Part shown: piece by piece, positions 33,020-44,305 of the stretch | Numbering within the stretch: the first letter of the stretch is position 1 | Layout: each line of letters opens with the position of its first letter | Source of the DNA: Streptomyces canus | GTDB lineage: Bacteria; Actinomycetota; Actinomycetes; Streptomycetales; Streptomycetaceae | Direction of reading: 5' to 3' | NCBI RefSeq assembly: GCF_030815415.1 | Contig: NZ_JAUSWW010000001.1 | Coordinates: forward strand, 2,604,001 to 2,668,000 | Length of the DNA: 64,000 nucleotides | Notes under the pieces: model-generated | Databases searched by the model: none | Told to the model about the DNA's origin: nothing | What the model saw: the letters and a program-made list of their open reading frames with translations, nothing else | Translations under genes and position numbers: made by a program

Positions 33020-33067
33020 GAAAAGGCGGGCCGGCCGGTGCCCCATCCGCACCGGTCGGCCCGCCTG
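33020..33067 (-). terminator. Intrinsic terminator of the S8 protease gene
   Basis: On the minus strand, arms GGCGGGCCGACCGGTG and CACCGGCCGGCCCGCC (one mismatch) enclose a short loop and are followed by TTTTCTGT. It starts about 40 bases after the protease stop and is the clearest terminator of the window. Confidence 0.85.
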
Positions 33068-33103
33068 CTCAGGGCGCGCTCAGAGAGTTCGAGCCCCTGG
33101 GGC

Positions 33104-34903
<1,800 letters not shown>

Positions 34904-35370
34904 GGGCTTGCCTTTCGTAGCCGTCTCCGGGCAACGCGGAGCGGCGGTCTGATCGCTTCGTCGGTGAAGCGGCGGGGGGTAGATCGAAAAGCGGCGCGGT
35001 GGCCGGGCAGGGGGTGTCTGCCGGTCCACCGCGGAAGAAGGAGCGGCGTCTGGGGCGTGCGATCGCAACGCGGCGAGCGTGCGTGCCAGACGCCGCGACG
35101 CCGCGGGGGCCGGCAGACACCCCCTGGGCGCGTGAGCCGAATTGCCGAAGGGGTTACCTGTAGTTCGGCTGTGGTCGAACGATAGGCAAAGCGAAGGTCA
35201 TGTGAATACAGGGGAAACCCTCGATCCGGCGGGAAACACACCCTCGCCGTCGAGGAGTTGAGCGGAAATGGTCCCTTTCACCCCTGCCGTACCGCACTGA
35301 ACGCGCCGGGCCCGGTTTCCGTACTGCACGGGAGCAAACCTTTCCCGCGTCGGCCGAGGAGACGTCCCGG
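34904..35370. promoter_or_regulatory. Divergent regulatory region between the S8 protease and the AA10 gene
   Basis: These 467 bases hold both promoters. The protease side contains the nested inverted repeats of 35008-35126. The part from 35160 to 35330 is AT-richer and likely contains both transcription starts, but I cannot assign -35/-10 pairs with confidence. Confidence 0.45.
35008..35126 (-). repeat. Nested long inverted repeat in the protease leader
   Basis: Outer arms 35008-35024 and 35110-35126 are perfect 17-nt complements (CAGGGGGTGTCTGCCGG). Inner arms 35044-35053 and 35086-35095 are perfect 10-nt complements (CGGCGTCTGG). The structure starts about 105 bases upstream of the TTG start and would form in the 5' leader of the protease mRNA if transcription starts beyond 35130. 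Confidence 0.75.
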
Positions 35371-36297
35371 ATGCCCCGGATGACCGCATACCGCACCGTT
35401 CTGACGGCCACCGTCGCCGCCCCGCTGCTGCTCACCGTCTGGGCGGCGGGTCCGGCGCAGGCGCACGGAGCGCCGACCGATCCGGTGAGCCGCGCCTACG
35501 CCTGCTCCCCCGAGGGCGGCGAGCGGGCGGGTACGGCGGCCTGCCGCGCCGCCGTCGCCGCGAACGGCAGTTCCTTCGCGGCCTGGGACAACCTGCGGAT
35601 CGCGAACGTGAAAGGCCGCGACCGGCAGACCGTTCCCGACGGGGAGCTGTGCAGTGGGGGCCTGCCGGCCTACAAGGGCCTCGACCTGACCCGCACCGAC
35701 TGGCCGTCGACGCGCCTCACGCCGGGCGCGTCGATGACGATGACGTACGCCTCGACGATCCCGCACACCGGCACGTTCAAGATGTTCCTGACCAAGCCCG
35801 GTTACGACCCGTCGAAGCCGCTCACCTGGTCCGACCTGCCGTCGCAGCCCTTCGCCGAGGTCAAGGACCCGGCGTTGACGGGCGGCGCGTACCGTCTGCC
35901 GGCGAAGCTGCCCGCCGACCGGACCGGTCGCCATGTGCTGTACACGATCTGGCAGAACAGCAGTACGCCGGACACCTACTACTCGTGTTCCGACGTGGTG
36001 TTCCCGGCGGCCGCGAAAGGCAACGCGAAAGAGAAGACGAAGGAGCCGAGTACGCCTTCGCCCTCGCCGTCCGTCGCCGCGGGCGCGAAGGCCTCCGCGA
36101 GCGCCTCGCCGAGCGCCGAGCCCCGGACGGCGACACCTGCACCGACGCCGTCGAAGGCGAGCCCCGACACCACTCCGGTGGCCTCCACACCCACCGCGGA
36201 CTCCGGCCCTTCGGCCCCGCTCGTGGCGGGCGGCGCCGCCGCGGTGCTGGTGATCACCGGGGGCGCCGCCCTGGCGCTGCGTCTGCGTCGACGCTGA
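35371..36297 (+). CDS. AA10 lytic polysaccharide monooxygenase with C-terminal membrane anchor
   Basis: A 308-residue protein from ATG 35371 with GAGGAG upstream. The signal peptide ends AGPAQA, leaving His32 as the N-terminus of the mature enzyme, which is the first ligand of the copper histidine brace. The second ligand is in STIPHTGTFKMF (about residue 130), and YYSCSDVVF carries the axial aromatic. The domain ends near 215 and is followed by a Ser/Pro/Thr/Ala linker and a hydrophobic segment ending in LRLRRR, which would tether it to the membrane. There is no LPxTG motif. AA10 enzymes oxidatively cleave chitin or cellulose. Confidence 0.88.
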   Translation: MPRMTAYRTVLTATVAAPLLLTVWAAGPAQAHGAPTDPVSRAYACSPEGGERAGTAACRAAVAANGSSFAAWDNLRIANVKGRDRQTVPDGELCSGGLPAYKGLDLTRTDWPSTRLTPGASMTMTYASTIPHTGTFKMFLTKPGYDPSKPLTWSDLPSQPFAEVKDPALTGGAYRLPAKLPADRTGRHVLYTIWQNSSTPDTYYSCSDVVFPAAAKGNAKEKTKEPSTPSPSPSVAAGAKASASASPSAEPRTATPAPTPSKASPDTTPVASTPTADSGPSAPLVAGGAAAVLVITGGAALALRLRRR

Positions 36298-36315
36298 ACG
36301 CCGTGCGCGCGAAGG

Positions 36316-37599
<1,284 letters not shown>

Positions 37600-38271
37600 A
37601 TGGCCTCGTCCACGGACGTCTCGTCGTCCGCCGACAACACCCCCGAGAACCCGGAAAGCGGTTCCTCGCCCGACCCCGTCAGACGCGGACGGGTCCGGGC
37701 CCGCCGGGCCGCCGTGATGGCGGTGCCGGCCACGCTGGTCGCCGCGACGCTCGCGGTTCTCACCGCCGAGGGCGCGCTGGGCGTGCAGTTCGCGATCTCC
37801 GGGATGCCGTTCACGGTCACCGCCAAGGAGCTGAACGGCACCGGGTTCGAGCAGTTCGGCGGACTCGACAACATGGCGCCGGGCAGCCCCAACGAGGGTG
37901 ACACCGGGGGGCAGGTGCTGGTCGTGACCTCCGCGATCAAGAGCGCGACCCTCGACAGCCTGTGCCAGAGCGTCGACCTCGGCGGCACCAACCTGCTCAT
38001 CAAGGCGGGCAGCGGATCGCAGAAGGTGACGGCGACCGACCTGACCACCGACTCGACGGAGCTGACGGGCGACGCGTCCTTCACCAACATCGAGATCGGC
38101 AACGACGCCAGCACGCTCACCAAGGCCGGGGTCAAGGGTCCGATCGGCGTCTTCAGCCAGCAGTCCGACACCGTGCGCATCGCCAACCTGCGGCAGACCA
38201 ACTACGCGACCACGGCAGCGGTGTTCAAGCTTCCGGGTCTCAAGCTCAGCTTCAGCAGCACGGGTTGCTGA
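37600..38271 (+). CDS. DUF6230 family protein
   Basis: A 223-residue protein from ATG 37600 with GGGAGC just upstream. A charged cytoplasmic tail precedes a single membrane segment (about 40-60, VMAVPATLVAATLAVLTAEGALG). The rest is an extracellular beta-rich domain (VQFAISGMPFTVTAKELNGTGFEQF...). DUF6230 proteins are common in Streptomyces and are nearly always followed by a DUF6114 protein, as here. The function is unknown to me. Confidence 0.85.
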   Translation: MASSTDVSSSADNTPENPESGSSPDPVRRGRVRARRAAVMAVPATLVAATLAVLTAEGALGVQFAISGMPFTVTAKELNGTGFEQFGGLDNMAPGSPNEGDTGGQVLVVTSAIKSATLDSLCQSVDLGGTNLLIKAGSGSQKVTATDLTTDSTELTGDASFTNIEIGNDASTLTKAGVKGPIGVFSQQSDTVRIANLRQTNYATTAAVFKLPGLKLSFSSTGC

Positions 38272-38723
38272 TGTCGGACACACCAACTCCACGAACCGGA
38301 GTGCGGTCGGCCTTCCGTGGCTGGCGGGCCGACCGTCCGTTCTGGGGTGGGCTGTTGCTCACCCTGGGCGGCGCCTGGATCCTGCTCACCGAGAAGGCCT
38401 CGCTGAAGGTCATCCTGCACATCGGCATGCAGGGACTGGCCGGCTATCTGCTGCCGGCGCTGATGGTGGTACTGGGGCTGCTCATCCTGTTCAACCCCAC
38501 CCAGCGCCTCTTCTACTCGATCACCGGGGTCCTGCTCACCCTGGGCACCTGGCTCACCTCCAACCTGGGCGGCTTCTTCATCGGGCTCCTGCTCGGTGTC
38601 GTCGGCAGCTGCATGACCTTCGGCTGGCTGCCGGACCAGGAGCCGCGCGTGAGCCGCCGCAAGCGGCGCAAGGCCGCGCGGGCGGCGGCGCCACAGGGCT
38701 CCGCCAAGGAGCAGCCCGCCTGA
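38271..38723 (+). CDS. DUF6114 family membrane protein
   Basis: A 150-residue protein from ATG 38271, one base overlapping the DUF6230 stop (TGATG). It has four membrane segments between about residues 22 and 118 (FWGGLLLTLGGAWILL, LLPALMVVLGLLILF, YSITGVLLTLGTWL, FFIGLLLGVVGSCMTFGW) and a basic cytoplasmic tail RRKRRKAARAAA. It probably acts with DUF6230 in the membrane. Confidence 0.85.
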   Translation: MSDTPTPRTGVRSAFRGWRADRPFWGGLLLTLGGAWILLTEKASLKVILHIGMQGLAGYLLPALMVVLGLLILFNPTQRLFYSITGVLLTLGTWLTSNLGGFFIGLLLGVVGSCMTFGWLPDQEPRVSRRKRRKAARAAAPQGSAKEQPA

Positions 38724-40098
38724 CCCCGCCCCACCACCGACTCCCTCTGAACCACCGGCTGTCCACCCCGACCACCTGATGCGCGCGGGATGAACAGCCG
38801 GTGTTTCAGGGGGAGTTCGCGTGTGGAGGGCTGGTCAGCGGAAGGTCCCGTGGTAGGGGTGCATCGCCTCCACGGCACGCCGAGGGCCGACCGTCGCCGT
38901 ACGGTCCGAAAGGGCTGAGCCGCTCCGCGCGGGCGAGTCCCGATCCTGGCGGCACACCGCAGACCGCCGCCGGGAACGGCGCACCGTCGCGGGTCACTCA
39001 CCGACGCACCACGGTAAGGCCATGCCGCACCTGGTAGTGGACATGCCGGGACGACCGGGACCGGACAGGTCAGGCCGGCCCGGGCGGGAACACCACCGCG
39101 GACCGCCATCCGGAACGGCACGCGGCCGCGGCCACTCCCACAGCACACGCCGAGGCACGACGAACCCTGCACCGGACCTGCCGGGACGACCGGACAGGCC
39201 AGGCCGGCCCGGGCGGGAACACCACCGCGCACCGCCATCCGGAACGGCACGCGGCCGCGGCCACTCCCACAGCACACGCCGAGGCACCACGAACCCTGCA
39301 CCGGACCTGCCGGGACGACCGGACAGGTCACGCCGGCCCGGGCGGGAACACCACCGCGCACCGCCATCCGGAACGGCACGCGGCCGCGGCCACTCCCACA
39401 GCACACGCCGAGGCACCACGAACCCTGCACCGGACCTGCCGGGACGACCGGACAGGTCAGGCCGGCCCGGGCGGGAACACCACCGCGCACCGCCATCCGG
39501 AACGGCACGCGGCAGCGGCCACTCCCACAGCACCACGCCGAGGCACCACGAACCCTGCACCGGACCTGCCGGGACGACCGGAGAGGCCAGGCCGGCCCGG
39601 GCGGGAACACCACCGCGCACCGCCATCCGGAACGGCACGCGGCAGCGGCCACTCCCACAGCACCACGCCGAGGCACCACGAACCCTGCACCGGACCTGCC
39701 GGGACGACCGGAGAGGCCAGGCCGGCCCGGGCGGGAACACCACCGCGGACCGCCATCCGGAACGGCACGCGGCAGCGGCCACTCCCACAGCACCACGCCG
39801 AGGCACCACGAACCCTGCACCGGACCTGCCGGGACGACCGGAGAGGCCAGGCCGGCCCGGGCGGGAACACCACCGCGGACCGCCATCCGGAACGGCACGC
39901 GGCAGCGGCCACTCCCACAGCACCACGCCGAGGCACCACGAACCCTGCACCGGACCTGCCGGGTGGGCCTGAGAGTGAGCCGGCTTGCGCGGCCGAGGCA
40001 ATTCTGGGCCGGTATGTCGCCGTAGCCCGCGACGCCACCAGGTGCGCCGCCGCAGGTGCGGATCGGCGCCGGTCGTCGGTCGGGCGGGAACCCCCGCG
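38724..40098. other. Long intergenic region containing a tandem array
   Basis: No convincing gene is present in these 1375 bases. Long open frames cross the array on both strands, but they arise from a GC-rich repeat that is free of stop codons. The first 320 bases hold no recognisable element; the array fills 39048-39970. Confidence 0.6.
39048..39970. repeat. Seven-copy tandem array, unit 129-130 bp
   Basis: The landmark GGGACGACCGG starts at 39048, 39183, 39312, 39441, 39571, 39701 and 39831, and a last partial boundary is at 39961. The spacing is 135 once, then 129 twice and 130 four times. Early copies carry GCGGCCGCGGCC and CAGCACACGCCG; late copies carry GCGGCAGCGGCC and CAGCACCACGCCG, so two subfamilies are arranged as blocks. 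Confidence 0.95.
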
Positions 40099-40314
40099 TC
40101 AGGTCGTGGGGCCCGCCGCCTGTGGGGTGGCCGGTGGCTCCGTCGCCGTGGCCGTGGTGTCGTCGTCCTTCAGCGCCTTCGCCTCGCTCTTGAGGATGCG
40201 CATGGACCTGCCGAGCGCTCGTGCGGTGTCGGGCAGCTTCTTCGAGCCGAACAGCACGATGACGACTATCGCCACGATCAGCAGGTGCCAGGGTTCCAGT
40301 CCGTTACGGAGCAC
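40099..40314 (-). CDS. tatA: Sec-independent protein translocase subunit TatA
   Basis: A 71-residue protein from GTG 40314 ([29 protein letters not shown]), with AAAGAGG upstream. It shows the single membrane segment, the FGSKKLPD hinge and the amphipathic helix ([18 protein letters not shown]) of TatA, and a short Thr/Pro-rich tail. It is a second or specialised TatA copy most likely, since no tatC or tatB is nearby. Confidence 0.88.
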   Translation of the reverse strand: MLRNGLEPWHLLIVAIVVIVLFGSKKLPDTARALGRSMRILKSEAKALKDDDTTATATEPPATPQAAGPTT

Positions 40315-40470
40315 GGCCGCGGCCTCTTTCCTCGGAGTTCTTCTCAACTCGCTCTTACGTCGGTCGAGCACACTTGCCCCGGCCGCCCGTCGGATGACGG
40401 TTGCTGTGGTGCGCAACTGTACAACTCAGGGCGAACATGACAAACCCCCGTAATACGCAAGAGGGCGCGC

Positions 40471-41964
40471 ATGACGATCACCAGCACGCGAAGGCCCGCA
40501 CCTGCGCGGCACCGGCAGAGCGGCCGCCGCCGGGCGGGACGTCGCCGGGGCCACCGGATACGCCTCGCGCTGCTGGTCTGCCTCTCCGTACTGGTGCTCG
40601 CGACCGCCGGTGCCGGCTGGCTCTATCTCAAGCTGGACGGCAACATCAGCACCTTCGACTCGGGCGGCCTCTCCGACCACCGCCCCGAGGCGGCCTCCCA
40701 GAAGGGCGAGAACGTCCTGCTGATCGGCTCCGACGCCCGCACCGGTGGCAACGACAAGCTCGGCGGCGGCGACAAGGACGACATCGGGCGCTCCGACACC
40801 ACGTTCCTGCTGCACATCTACGCCGACCACCAGCACGCCCTCGCGGTCTCCATCCCCCGCGACACACTGGTGGCCATCCCCCCGTGCAAGCTCCCCGACG
40901 GCAGCTGGACGAAGACACAGCCCGACACCATGTTCAACGCCGCCTACTCCGTCGGCGACACCGCCAAGGGCAACCCGGCCTGCACCCAGAACACCGTCGA
41001 GCAGCTCACCGGGCTGCGCGTGGACCACACCGTCGTCGTCGACTTCAAGGGCTTCGCCCGGCTGACCGAGGTGGTGGGCGGGGTGAAGGTGTGCCTCCCC
41101 CAGGACGTCTACCAGAGCGACCTCAACCCCCACCGCACGACCCCCGGCAAGCGGCTCTTCACGAAGGGCGAGCAGACCGTCTCCGGGCAGAAGGCGCTGG
41201 ACTACGTCCGGATCCGGCACGGCCTCGGGGACGGCTCCGACATCGGCCGCATCAAGCGCCAGCAGGCGTTCGTGGCCAGCCTGCTCAAGGAGGTGAAGAG
41301 CAGGGGTCTCACCCCGACCAGGCTGCTACCGCTCGCCGACGCGGCCACGAAGTCGCTGACCGTCGACTCGGGACTGGGCACGGCCGACAAGCTCATCTCC
41401 TTCGCCATGGCACTGAAGGACATCGACCTGCACAACACCAAGTTCGTGACCGTGCCCTGGCGGTACGAGGGGTCACGCGTCGCGGTCGTGCAGCCGGACG
41501 CGAGCGAACTGTTCGCCACGCTGAAAGCGGACCGCACGATCGACGGCAAGAACGCGGGCGGGAAGAAGAAATCGGCGGAGACCGCCTCCGCCACACCCGT
41601 CTCCGGGGCCGGGATCGGCGTCTTCGTCTACAACGGCACCACGGTGACCGGCCTGGCCGCACGGGCCGCCGCGACACTCACGTCGGACGGGTTCACGGTC
41701 ACCGGTACGGCGACCGCGGCCACGCAGGACCACACCGGCACGTCGGTCGAGTACGGGCCCGGCGAGCTGTCCCGGGCCCGTACCGTCGCCGGAGCCTTCC
41801 CGGGTGCCGAGCTGGAGTCCGTCACGGGGGCCGGGATCAGCGTCGTACTCGGCCGGTCGTACGCCGCCGCCCCCACCGCGACCCCGACGGCCGTACCCAC
41901 CGAGGTCGCGGACGGCGCGCGGTCCGCGGACGACGATCCCTGCTCGAATCTGACGTACGGATGA
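40471..41964 (+). CDS. LytR-CpsA-Psr (LCP) family protein with LytR_C domain
   Basis: A 497-residue protein from ATG 40471 with AAGAGGGC six bases upstream. A basic tail and one membrane segment (about 31-53) precede the LCP domain (about 80-260: NVLLIGSDAR, RSDTTFLLHIYADHQHALAVSIPRDTLV, DYVRIRHGLGDGSDIGRIKRQQ). The catalytic Arg/Asp set of that domain appears complete. A C-terminal LytR_C domain (about 385-460, GIGVFVYNGTTVTGLA) follows. LCP proteins attach teichoic acids or other glycopolymers to peptidoglycan outside the membrane. Confidence 0.92.
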   Translation: MTITSTRRPAPARHRQSGRRRAGRRRGHRIRLALLVCLSVLVLATAGAGWLYLKLDGNISTFDSGGLSDHRPEAASQKGENVLLIGSDARTGGNDKLGGGDKDDIGRSDTTFLLHIYADHQHALAVSIPRDTLVAIPPCKLPDGSWTKTQPDTMFNAAYSVGDTAKGNPACTQNTVEQLTGLRVDHTVVVDFKGFARLTEVVGGVKVCLPQDVYQSDLNPHRTTPGKRLFTKGEQTVSGQKALDYVRIRHGLGDGSDIGRIKRQQAFVASLLKEVKSRGLTPTRLLPLADAATKSLTVDSGLGTADKLISFAMALKDIDLHNTKFVTVPWRYEGSRVAVVQPDASELFATLKADRTIDGKNAGGKKKSAETASATPVSGAGIGVFVYNGTTVTGLAARAAATLTSDGFTVTGTATAATQDHTGTSVEYGPGELSRARTVAGAFPGAELESVTGAGISVVLGRSYAAAPTATPTAVPTEVADGARSADDDPCSNLTYG

Positions 41965-42100
41965 CGCCGCGGCCGGGGATCGAGGATGCCTCCCGCCGAA
42001 GGACCCGAGGGTCGGGATTTCTCGCGCGGGCGCACAACTGCCCTGCCTTTGATGGGAAGTTGAACCCTGAACTCGTATTCCACGCGACAGGAGGGGCACA

Positions 42101-42916
42101 TTGCCCGCCGACGGACGGCCCACCGACCGCATCGACACCGAGACCGCGCACGCCGCTCGGATCTACGACTACATCCTCGGCGGCAAGGACCACTACCCCG
42201 CCGACCGCGAGGCCGGCGACGCCATGTGCCGCGAGTGGCCCGCGCTGCCCGTGCACATGCGGGCCAACCGCGACTGGATGAACCGGGCCGTGCAGTGGCT
42301 CGCCGCGGAGGCGGGGATACGGCAGTTCCTGGACATCGGCTCCGGCATCCCCACCTCGCCGAACATCCATGAGATCGCCCAGTCGGCGGCCCCGGACGCA
42401 CGCGTCGTCTACGTCGACAACGACCCCCTGGTCCTGGCGCTCTCCGAGGGTCTGCTGAACAGCACACCGCAGGGCAGGACGGCGTACGTCGAGGCGGACA
42501 TGCGCGACCCGGCGGCCATTCTCGGCTCCCCCCAGTTCCGCGAGACCCTCGATCCCGGCGAGCCGGTAGCGCTGACGGTCATCGCGATCGTCCACTTCAT
42601 GCTGGACGAGCACGACGCCGTGGGCATCGTCCGCCGGCTCCTCGAACCGCTGCCCTCCGGCAGCTACCTGGCGATGTCCATCGGCACCGCCGAGTTCGCC
42701 CCCGAGGAGGTCGGCCGCGTCGCCCGTGAGTACGCGGCCCGCGACATGCCGATGCGGCTGCGCACCCACCCCGAGGCCGCCGAGTTCTTCGCGGGCCTCG
42801 ACCTCGTCGCCCCCGGGATCGTCCAGGTCCACAAGTGGCACCCGGACGGCACGGACACGCAGACGATCCGGGACGAGGACATCGCGATGTACGGGGCGGT
42901 GGGCCGCAAGCCATGA
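42101..42916 (+). CDS. SAM-dependent methyltransferase (DUF574/Methyltransf_19 type)
   Basis: A 271-residue protein from TTG 42101 with AGGAGG eight bases upstream. The N-terminus IDTETAHAARIYDYILGGKDHYPADR and FLDIGSGIPTSPNIHE (about 76-91, SAM-binding loop) are hallmarks of this Streptomyces-expanded family. YVDNDPLVLAL is the second SAM contact. The family is frequent next to conservons and regulators, but substrates are largely unknown. The gene stands alone. Confidence 0.88.
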   Translation: MPADGRPTDRIDTETAHAARIYDYILGGKDHYPADREAGDAMCREWPALPVHMRANRDWMNRAVQWLAAEAGIRQFLDIGSGIPTSPNIHEIAQSAAPDARVVYVDNDPLVLALSEGLLNSTPQGRTAYVEADMRDPAAILGSPQFRETLDPGEPVALTVIAIVHFMLDEHDAVGIVRRLLEPLPSGSYLAMSIGTAEFAPEEVGRVAREYAARDMPMRLRTHPEAAEFFAGLDLVAPGIVQVHKWHPDGTDTQTIRDEDIAMYGAVGRKP

Positions 42917-43171
42917 CCCACCCCTGCCACGAACGGGCCGTGTCCCTTCGCCACAGAGTCCCCACGCTTTACGGCTGGTCCGCACCTGAACATCACGAAG
43001 CGGCACCGACAACTCACATAAAGTCGCTGCTCACTTGACTATCGACGGCCTCACGCGATTGGCTCCGGCGAGCGAGAGTCATCCGGACGACGTACACCAC
43101 TTCGAACGTCCACCGGGTGCTCCCTCTCGTCGTTCCTCCAGCTCGGCCGCACAGCGAGGTGCCGCACCATC

Positions 43172-44173
43172 ATGATCACTCCTCCCCCACCTCCCGTCTC
43201 CCCCAGACGCGTTGCCGCCCTGGCCGCCGCCGTCTGTCTGCTCGCGGCCGGCTGCTCCGCATCCGGTGACACGTCGGACTCCGCCGCCTCCGCCGGCAAG
43301 GCGGGCGGAGCCGGGCTCAGGATCGCCCTGATCACGCACGCCCCCGACGGCGACACCTTCTGGGACCTGGTGCAGAAGGGCGCCGAGGCGGCCGCCGCCA
43401 AGGACGGCGTCGAGCTGACCTACGCCGGCGACCCCGACGCCGCCGGACAGGCCGAGCTGGTGCGTGACGCGGTCCGCGAGAAGGTGGACGGCATCGCGGT
43501 GACCCTCGCCAAACCACAGGCGATGCGGGGACCCGTCGCCGCCGCCAAGGCCGCCGGTATCCCCGTGGTCGGCCTCAACTCCGGTATCGACTCCTGGCAG
43601 TCCGGCGGGCTGCTGGAGTTCTTCGGCCAGGACGAGAGCGTGGCCGGTCAGGCCGTCGGCGACAAGCTGGACGCCCTCCACGCCCGACACGCGCTCTGTG
43701 TGATCCACGAGCGCGGCAACGTCGCCCTGGAGGCCCGCTGCGCCGGGGTGAAGAAGACCTTCGGCGGCGAGACGGAGAACCTCTATGTGGAGGGCACCGA
43801 CACCAAGGCCGTCGCCGCCGCCATCACGGCCCAGCTGCGGCAGGACCCGACGGTCGACGAAGTCGTCACGAACGGCGCGCAGTTCGCACTCACCGCGGTC
43901 GCGTCGGTGAAGGACGCGGGCAGCAAGGCACGCGTCGCCACGTTCGATCTCAACAAGGACCTGGTGAAGGCGGTCGAGAGCGGTGCCGTGGAGTTCGCCG
44001 TGGACCAGCAGCCCTACCTCCAGGGGTACCTCGCGGTCGACTCGCTGTGGCTGTACCGGACCAACGGCAACGTCAGCGGCGGCGGGGTGGCCCCCGTCCT
44101 CACCGGTCCGGCGTTCGTGACGAAGGCGAACGTGGACGCGGTGGCGAGGTTCGCGGCCAACGGCACACGCTGA
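43172..44173 (+). CDS. Orphan sugar-type ABC substrate-binding lipoprotein
   Basis: A 333-residue protein from ATG 43172. The signal peptide ends in LLAAGC, so it is a lipoprotein. The body is a type I periplasmic-binding fold: IALITHAPDGDTFWDLVQKGAEAAAAKDG, VDGIAVTLAKPQAM, GIPVVGLNSGID and VEFAVDQQPYLQGYLAVDSL. Such proteins bind sugars such as ribose or inositol. No ATPase or permease gene is adjacent; the next gene is the cvnA sensor of conservon 1, so a sensory role is possible. Confidence 0.85.
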   Translation: MITPPPPPVSPRRVAALAAAVCLLAAGCSASGDTSDSAASAGKAGGAGLRIALITHAPDGDTFWDLVQKGAEAAAAKDGVELTYAGDPDAAGQAELVRDAVREKVDGIAVTLAKPQAMRGPVAAAKAAGIPVVGLNSGIDSWQSGGLLEFFGQDESVAGQAVGDKLDALHARHALCVIHERGNVALEARCAGVKKTFGGETENLYVEGTDTKAVAAAITAQLRQDPTVDEVVTNGAQFALTAVASVKDAGSKARVATFDLNKDLVKAVESGAVEFAVDQQPYLQGYLAVDSLWLYRTNGNVSGGGVAPVLTGPAFVTKANVDAVARFAANGTR

Positions 44174-44186
44174 CCGGCCGGACCAC

Positions 44187-44284
44187 ATCCCTCCCTCGTT
44201 TCTCCCACCCTCCTCCCTCGTTTCTCCCACCCTCCTCCCCGCTTCTCCCACCCCCCTCCCCGCTTCTCCCACCCCCCCCTCCCT
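44187..44284. repeat. C-rich pyrimidine tract with four 22-23 nt repeats
   Basis: Almost every base on the plus strand is C or T; the unit is close to CTCCCTCGTTTCTCCCACCCT, repeated four times with drift toward CCCCGCTTC. It lies between the lipoprotein stop and the cvnA start. A C-rich, G-poor stretch of this length is the type of sequence Rho binds. Confidence 0.8.
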
Positions 44285-44305
44285 GCTCATCGCCTAGGAC
44301 GACGA

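Noticed and set aside
39048..39970. CRISPR array
   Set aside because: Units are 129-130 bp and repeat as wholes; there are no unique spacers and no cas genes.
38513..40001. Open frames of more than 300 residues across the tandem array on both strands
   Set aside because: They come from a stop-free repeat, lack ribosome binding sites, and the 130-bp unit shifts frame between copies.
43172..44173. Start of a complete sugar ABC transporter operon
   Set aside because: No ATPase or permease gene follows; the next gene is the conservon sensor.
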